Below are positions 57,585 through 64,000 of a DNA stretch of 64,000 nucleotides, one piece after another. Numbering within the stretch: the stretch's first letter is position 1; the number at the start of each line of letters is the position of its first letter. The notes beneath the pieces were generated by a model. The model ran no database searches. It was given only the letters and a program-made list of their open reading frames with translations, and was not told the DNA's origin. A program made the position numbers and the translations under genes. Source of the DNA: Mortierella alpina (lineage: Eukaryota > Mortierellomycota > Mortierellomycetes > Mortierellales > Mortierellaceae); the NCBI GenBank assembly GCA_029449245.1, contig JANATF010000008.1, positions 496,001-560,000 of the forward strand, read 5' to 3'.

Positions 57585-58427
57585 AGGATGAATAAATGTC
57601 AAACTACGTACAACGCGCTACTTGCGGCGGGTGCACTTTATATCTGGCCTGGCCTTCAGTCGGCACAATAGTTTTGAAAACATAGCAGTGCTGTAGTGTC
57701 GCTTATGTAGCGGCGGCAAGCCATGGATCAATGGATCAATCGATAGGCCAGCGTTTGTTTGCTGTTAGAGCACTCGGCGCGCGCAACGAGCGACACACCG
57801 CGTGTCTAGACAGCATAGTCAACGGAAGTCGGCTCTAGCTCAGAGCAGCCTTCGTTTACAAGTTGGTATGAAAATTGACGGGGAAAGGGAGAAATAGAGA
57901 TGCTGGGATGGTTCGATATCCTTGCTTGGTCCTGTGTGTCCCTTCCTTGAACTGCATAGCAACTCCTTATGCCCGCTGTCGCATAGTTGACTCTATGTAC
58001 ATTTAGCCTAGCAAAATGCTATGGGAGATATGAAGGAGTAGCGCGAAGGGCATTAGGAAAAGTTCCTTTATGTAGGGGAAGGGGGAGGGAAGGAGGGCGA
58101 CAGCAGTGCGGGAAGGAGGAAGGTATCTGTAACAGATAGGGTAGTCTTCTTGGCCTCCCTCTTGTCCCAAACAACCTACCCCCAGCCCAACCCCTTCTTC
58201 TGCTGCCGCATTCATGCGAACAAGGTCAACGTGCGTGTTGGCATGTCGCTTCTTGCGTGCACGAGTGCTGGGCGCGTGCCTATCAGAGACGCGCGATCCA
58301 CGGCTCTAGCGTCGATGCGGGTTGTGTCGTTTGGGAGATCGTTTTGTTTGTCGCACTCTCCCTTTGCTCCGTCTCCCTTTCGCCCCACACACGCACGTCG
58401 AGCGTGTCTGGGTGTCTGGGTGAGGTG
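57585..58427. other. Intergenic region upstream of actin
   Basis: Holds the 3' end of the RAB18-like transcript and the distal actin promoter. No gene is seen. A short direct repeat ATGGATCA occurs twice near 57722-57738. Confidence 0.55.
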
Positions 58428-58434
58428 TATAAAT
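58428..58434 (+). promoter_or_regulatory. TATA box of the actin gene
   Basis: TATAAAT is followed by long pyrimidine-rich sequence (58450-58570), the classic arrangement of a strongly expressed fungal gene. The predicted 5' exon ends at 58592. Confidence 0.65.
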
Positions 58435-58592
58435 TGTGATGCGCAACTCCGCCATTTTTTCTTGTCTTTCTCTTTTGTCGCCAGTTTCCCTCTGTTCATC
58501 TCTTTCTCATCATCTTTTCTTTCATCCTTCCTCAAAGGTCCCTCCTTCTACCACCAACTTTCCCTGTTTTCACACAACCCACACACAGCAAA

Positions 58593-59071
58593 GTAAGTCT
58601 GCATCTCAACCGGCCACACACTCACACCAGGTGTGGCCATCGCCACAATCCCATCGTGTGATCAAAGCTTGTTCATCCAATCACCGAGTGCATGCCCATG
58701 GCGTTTTCAAGTTTCCGTTCGACACGGTCTTTCGACCTCACTGCTTTCCATCTTTTCTCACCCACTCACTCTCGACCTGTTCTTGTGCACCAAGTTCACT
58801 TTCCCGCCACACGTGCACTGCAAAGCTTTCGAGCTTCTCCATCACAGTTTTATATGTGGTTAAAGTGCCTTGGCTTGGGCACAGCGAATCGTGATAGTAG
58901 CAACACTTTTTCGCGTCATAGCCCCGACGCTCTTTCACTTTCTACATACAAATTTGCGCGTTCTACCGTGGTCTTTAAGGCTGCTCGACCATGTAGTTAC
59001 TGAGCCATACTCAACATATCTTATCATACTAATCAACCACTATATAATCTCACCCTTTGGACGCTCAATAG
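58593..59071 (+). other. Probable intron in the actin 5' leader
   Basis: A perfect GTAAGT donor at 58593 and a TAG acceptor at 59069-59071, two bases before the actin ATG, bracket 479 nt that contain no better start. Long leader introns are common in strongly expressed fungal genes and often raise expression. Inferred from consensus only. Confidence 0.5.
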
Positions 59072-59072
59072 T

Positions 59073-60565
<1,493 letters not shown>

Positions 60566-61667
60566 GCGCACTGGCGTTGAAAGAGCGAGAGCAGAGTGCC
60601 CCTCCTCCGCGGATCAAGATTTCTCGCCCCCCCCCCCCCCCCCCCAAAGCACGGGCACGGTCGCATTCCTCACAAAGGAAATATGTGTTACTTGGCAAAA
60701 TATCCCTGGATCGCTTCTTTTTTTCTCCTTTTCGTTTCTCCCGCTTACTACTTCTCTGTGCGATGAGACAGCCATCCCCCGTCCGTGTTTGTTGAAGAAT
60801 AAAAAAAAAAACTCCTGGTCACGTGGAAGTGGCTTTCGCCAACTTCAGCCATCAAGAAAGAACTGACAAGACGAGCCCATTTCTGGCCGATTGTCTTCGT
60901 TTTCTCTTCAATCCACCTTGCGTTGGGCGTGTCCATCTCACCGATACAGTCTCGCCTTTCTCTCTCCTTCTCACTCCGTTGCTCCCTTTATCTCTCTGCT
61001 CTTCTGTTGCTCCTCTCTGCCCTGTCTGCTGACTACTGTTCTCAGTGCTCACTCTGCTCCTGCTTTTCTCCTTCACGGTCGCCTGCCCCATCCCGCTTTG
61101 CACCTGCACCCAGTCCACGGCTCAGCAAATCGTCCCTTGATCAACCCAACCACGCTGCATGTCTGCCGTGAACTAGGTGCTGAACCAAAGAGCGTATTCG
61201 CCAAAAATAACAAAATAATTTGCACGGGACGATAGAAGGTAGGGCGGCAGAAATATAAATATTAATACATTGGACGCGTCAGGAAAAGAAAAACGCCCTT
61301 CATGCAACCCCCGCGATGCAACCCAACCAGCGCTAGTGGCCACTGTCGTTACTCCAGTAACGTGTAGGGATGATAGAGAGACGGATAAAGGCAGAAACTG
61401 AGTGACGAAGACACGCCGACTCTTCAAGCAACTCAGGAGGCAGGATGTCGATTGTGGATGGAGCACTGATCAGTTTTTTTGTATTCTGCATTACCTATAA
61501 CACCAAGTCGCCCTGCCACCACTTTTCTGTTAGACCGCACAGACGTCTAGCTGGATCAGGGCTCGATATCAACTACCCCATACGAGTATTCCCACAGAGA
61601 GATACAGATCCCACCTGTCCTTAACCCCTTCGCCAACTTAAAAGCACCCGATACAACGCTGTCATAG
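60566..61667. other. Actin 3' flank and intergenic region
   Basis: Contains the actin trailer with the C run at 60627-60645, AATAAA at 60798, and a CT-rich stretch at about 60950-61090. Overlapping open frames here follow the CT bias and are not called. Confidence 0.6.
60627..60645 (+). repeat. Homopolymer run of 19 C in the actin trailer
   Basis: This is the second long C run in the window. It lies about 60 nt after the actin stop codon, inside the probable 3' untranslated region. Confidence 0.85.
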
Positions 61668-64000
61668 ATGACTGATTCGCAAGAGTCTGCCACGAGTGGA
61701 CGGGGCTCTCGCACCAGACGCCAGCCATCATCACCAGCACCCCGCCCATCGTCATCTAGACAATCCTCTAGGTCAGCAGCCGTCAAACCCAGCGCGGATA
61801 CGGAAATGGCGCCACCTTCGCCATCTAGAGCGCGTAGACTTAACGCAAGAGGCTCCAGTGTGGCATCCGTTGGGACAGTCAAGGAAGCTACCAGAAAAAG
61901 CAGATCGGCTGGCAAGTCGTCGTCGAACCGTGAGCCTGCAGACGAGGAGGATGACGAAAACGAGGAGGAGGAGGGTAGCGAAGTTGTCGAGGTGCTGGAA
62001 GCCACAGCCAAAAAATCCAGTCGGCCTACACGTTCAAAAAGGCCTTCTAAGAATGGGCCTATACGGACTACAACAGGAAAACCACAATCAGAGGACGAGG
62101 ATAATGACGAGGATGAGGACGAGGAAAAGGATGGGGCAGTGCAGCCAACTGGAGATCAGAATGCTCCCGAATCTAAGGAAGAGGATGAGCCTGCTGAGGA
62201 TGTGGAGGAGATCGAAGGCGAGATTGAAGAGGCTGGAGAAGCCAAAATCACGAAGGATGGAGAACTCTTGGGAGGTAAGATATTTGAGTGAGGCTCTTCC
62301 GCTGTTCCTGGGAGACTGGTGTACTTTGGATTTTCAGTTTCTAACATTCCTTCACATAATTCTGCCTAGGTCGAGAGTATAAATGCAGGAGCTTCAAGAT
62401 GCCGACGCGAGGTGAGAGAGTGTATATGCTGTCGATGGATCCTGCGCGCGTCCTTGGCTTCAGAGACAGCTATCTGTTCTTCCTGAAGAATCCTCAATTG
62501 GTCAGAGTCAACACCACTGTGGAGGAGAGAACATGGATGATTGAGAAGGGCATGCTTATGGCCAACTTCAAGTCGAAGCTTATTGCAGTCGTGACCGCAC
62601 GCTCGATCTTCAAGTCATTTGGTCACAGGATCATCAAGAAAGGCAAAAATCGGATCGATGATTACTATGAGTCGCTTGCGGCTGAGGATGATCCAGCCGA
62701 GGATTCAGATGACGATGGAACATCTAGGACGGATGACGGGAGATCACAGGTCAATGGAAACGCCGAGGACAAGCAAGGCGGCTTCTTGGGAAAGCGCAAG
62801 CACACATTGCTTCAATCAGACGAGTCGACCCGCCAGGTCACAGACCTGAACTGGCTTTACGAAAGTGCGCTGGCGGTCCGTGCCTTGAACGCGCAGCTTC
62901 AGGTTTTGCGTAAGGAGAACCCAAAGTTCATGGATCCGCACACGAATATAGAGCAAATACCAGCTTCGACACAGCCAACGCACTGCAACGTCACTGCAGT
63001 GCCAACATTAACTACTCAGGCATCGCTCACCCAGCCGGCAAACGGTGTGATCTCTCATGTCCTGTCTATTCCGCGTTCAATTGGACCTCAAGTGGATGCC
63101 GTTGTCAAGGTAGAGATCAGAGGAGCCGCCCCAGCGCCACCAGTTATCCAGGACCCAAGGATATGGGCCGCCATCCCTGAGGACATCCGCAAGGCATTGG
63201 AGGATGCTGACGCGTCCAAGCCCAAGGATGAAGAGAATATCGATCTCACAAAGTACCCGCTCTCGATATTGGATGGACATTTTCAAGCGGCTTTTCCAGT
63301 GTAAGTTTATCTCTCTTGGCAACGTGTATCATTGTCATTTTTAGTTGAACCCTTGAACCTCACCCTTTATGGCCTTTTATTGTTATATGTTTAGTCACCA
63401 AGCTCGTTTCCAGCAGCCATATCGGGTTGTACTACCCAAATCTATGGCCGGCCATGCTCAATATATTCATCACCTGCATACAGTGCAGTCTGGAGGCGAT
63501 ATAGCGCCCATCATGGAGCAAGCTACGCTACCAGGACAAACATCAGCTCAGGATATCCGCATGCTTCAGTGGCAACAGCAACAGCAACAGCAACAACAAC
63601 AAGCGCAGCAACAACAGATGTTGCTACAACAAGCCAAGCTTCAGCAACAGCAACAGGAACAACAGGCGGCTGCTGCTGCTGCTGCTGCAAAGAGAATTGA
63701 ATCGGCCGTTGTAAGCGTCACTGCCCTCTTGTAGCTTTGCCGATGCGCACCATGTGAGCCTACGATATGCAACTTTTAGGCACTAACTTTCCATGAAATA
63801 ATGCTTTGCTAGCCTCAGTCAGGAGGAATAGTATGCGGAGCTTTATTAAAGACTGGACTAGGATATTGCCAACGACTTGTCAGTACTCAAGGAGAGCACT
63901 GTCCTAACCATCGAGGCACTAATTCGGGTCAACCAGGGACTCCGTTGACGAACGGAAAGTCACAAGTAAGATGGGCAATGCGAGCCGTCAATGAAAAAAA
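61668..64000 (+). CDS. NPL6: Chromatin-remodelling subunit, Rsc7/Swp82 family (3' end missing)
   Basis: Four exons are visible: 61668-62274, 62370-63300, 63395-63710 and 63813-63965. A donor at 63966 shows that the gene continues past the window. The N-terminal 190 residues are disordered, Ser/Arg-rich and then Asp/Glu-rich. The family domain starts at the exon 1/2 junction: DGELLGGREYKCRSF, then MPTRGERVYMLSMDPARVLGFRDSYLFFLKN and VTARSIFKSFGHRIIKKG. These match the Rsc7/Swp82 remodeller-subunit domain of the yeast RSC and SWI/SNF complexes. Further on are a helical stretch (LNWLYESALAVRALNAQL) and, in exon 3, a polyQ run followed by polyA encoded by GCT repeats. Rsc7 helps assemble the RSC complex in the nucleus. 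Rsc7 and Swp82 cannot be told apart from this fragment. Confidence 0.85.

Noticed and set aside
57830-57850. tRNA-like D-arm (TAGCTCAGAGCAG)
   Set aside because: No matching T-arm, anticodon stem or acceptor stem at the right distance.

Overview
The window is nuclear DNA of a filamentous fungus. Its genes are intron-rich, with short GT-AG introns mostly of 70-110 nt. It carries an actin gene and fungus-type regulators (CreC/WDR20-like, Bni4-like, Rsc7-like, Nop13-like). The general style (a GTP cyclohydrolase II of the URC1 type, S/P/Q-rich proteins, CT-rich leaders) fits an early-diverging group such as Mortierellomycotina. That placement is an inference and was not tested.

Left part (1-8.7 kb): a URC1-like GTP cyclohydrolase II, a BTB/POZ protein and, on the minus strand, a vacuolar endopolyphosphatase. 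They are followed by a possible short spliced transcript behind a TATA box.

Centre-left (9.2-29.7 kb): an accessory block. A run of 31 C and one inverted repeat unit lead into about 17.6 kb of tandem repeats, roughly 60 units of 283-296 nt. Read on the minus strand, most units have the layout of an exon plus an intron: a 201-nt phase-0 open block, a GTACGT donor, a CTGAC branch-point-like site and a CTACAG acceptor. The block could therefore be a gene made of dozens of copies of one 67-codon exon, although a shorter subfamily breaks the frame. Beyond its right edge lie an orphan open frame, a small hairpin and a decayed non-LTR retrotransposon without its 3' half.

Right part (30-64 kb): ordinary gene-dense sequence. 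In order: RMD5/RMND5 (GID E3 ligase subunit), a NOP13-like protein, an MFS drug:H+ antiporter (minus), a Cid1/GLD2-type nucleotidyltransferase (minus), a Bni4-like PP1-targeting protein, a CreC/WDR20-like WD40 protein (minus), a 4-coumarate-CoA-ligase-like enzyme with a peroxisomal C terminus (minus), a secreted Cys-rich protein (minus), COP9 signalosome subunit 3 (minus), a RAB18-like GTPase, actin and, cut by the window end, an Rsc7/Swp82-like remodeller subunit.

The genes do not form a single pathway. Several belong to ubiquitin or deubiquitination control (RMD5, CreC-like, CSN3), which may be coincidence. All exon boundaries were set by hand from splice consensus and reading frame. No RNA evidence or database search was available.
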